From positions 1-7,304 of the forward strand of contig CAJXTM010000166.1 of the NCBI GenBank assembly GCA_913061385.1: a stretch of DNA of 7,304 nt. The letters are read 5' to 3'. Positions 7,160 through 7,304 of this stretch are shown here, piece by piece. The notes beneath the pieces were generated by a model. That model saw only the letters and a list, made by a program, of their open reading frames with translations, searched no databases and was not told the origin of the DNA. Source of the stretch: an uncultured Rhodopirellula sp. (GTDB lineage Bacteria > Planctomycetota > Planctomycetia > Pirellulales > Pirellulaceae). The stretch's first letter is position 1. Each line of letters opens with the position of its first letter. The position numbers were made by a program, and so were the translations under genes.

Positions 7160-7166
7160 AACGCGT

Positions 7167-7171
7167 CTCCT
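7167..7171 (-). promoter_or_regulatory. Ribosome binding site of guanine deaminase
   Basis: AGGAG on the - strand, 7 bases before the GTG at 7157-7159. This clear Shine-Dalgarno fixes the GTG start. Confidence 0.85.
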
Positions 7172-7215
7172 GTAAAATCCGATTCAGAGACAACCAGCAA
7201 TCATGCCCCAGTTGG

Positions 7216-7242
7216 ATCATAAATCGTTTGATTGCTTGGAAA
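7216..7242 (-). promoter_or_regulatory. Possible weak promoter for guanine deaminase
   Basis: On the - strand, TTTCCA (7242-7237; four of six to TTGACA) is followed after 15 bases by TATGAT (7221-7216; five of six to TATAAT). The spacing is shorter than the usual 17 and the window upstream is cut by the contig end, so this is only a candidate. Confidence 0.2.
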
Positions 7243-7257
7243 ACATTGATCCTGAGC

Positions 7258-7304
7258 CTGTCTCTTATACACATCTCCGAGCCCACGAGACCGAGGCTGA
7301 TCTC
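7258..7304 (-). other. Nextera i7 adapter and index (sequencing artefact)
   Basis: Exact reverse complement of positions 1-47. The Tn5 mosaic end is at 7258-7276, the adapter CCGAGCCCACGAGAC at 7277-7291, index CGAGGCTG at 7292-7299, and ATCTC of P7 at 7300-7304. A - strand ORF starting at 7286 inside the adapter yields a protein beginning MGSEMCIRDR, a well-known false N-terminus in databases; it is not a gene. Confidence 0.99.

Noticed and set aside
1..7304. Terminal inverted repeats of a transposon or linear plasmid
   Set aside because: The repeat is Nextera adapter plus index plus P7, including the engineered Tn5 mosaic end. There is no transposase or replication gene.

Overview
The window reads as one complete assembled metagenomic or draft-genome contig, not a slice of a chromosome. 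Both ends are Illumina Nextera adapter: positions 1-47 and 7258-7304 are perfect reverse complements of each other. Each consists of the 19-bp Tn5 mosaic end, the i7-side adapter, an 8-base index (CGAGGCTG, which I recall as N710) and five bases of P7. Only 48-7257 is biological.

The gene content fits a heterotrophic, probably aquatic planctomycete of the Pirellulales/Rhodopirellula type. The clues are an iduronate-2-sulfatase-like sulfatase overlapping a secreted BNR/sialidase-fold protein, a PhyH-family dioxygenase, a DUF1805 protein, and a membrane-anchored PQQ-type beta-propeller protein whose ectodomain opens with a W-x-x-F-R-G motif. Base composition looks moderate, about half G+C by eye. 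The taxonomic call is inference from gene families; there is no marker gene.

Layout: the left half (48-3825) runs on the + strand. It holds a 5'-truncated PhyH-family Fe(II)/2-oxoglutarate oxygenase, a secreted five-Asp-box sialidase-family protein, a Cys-type sulfatase overlapping it by 4 bp, and a small DUF1805 protein 83 bp downstream. The sialidase-like and sulfatase genes look translationally coupled and probably act together outside the cytoplasm on a sulfated glycan. The right half (7159 down to 3932) runs on the - strand: a guanine deaminase with a GTG start and good Shine-Dalgarno, then, 138 bp downstream, a protein with five membrane helices and a PQQ-like propeller. The two blocks converge at 3826-3931.

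No RNA genes, CRISPR array, genuine mobile element or phage genes are visible. No intergenic stretch exceeds 138 bp. I see no convincing new defence or mobile system. The main observations are the adapter artefacts and the protein they fake, the apparent loss of the sialidase acid/base Asp in the BNR protein, and the unusual multi-helix anchor on the PQQ-like protein.
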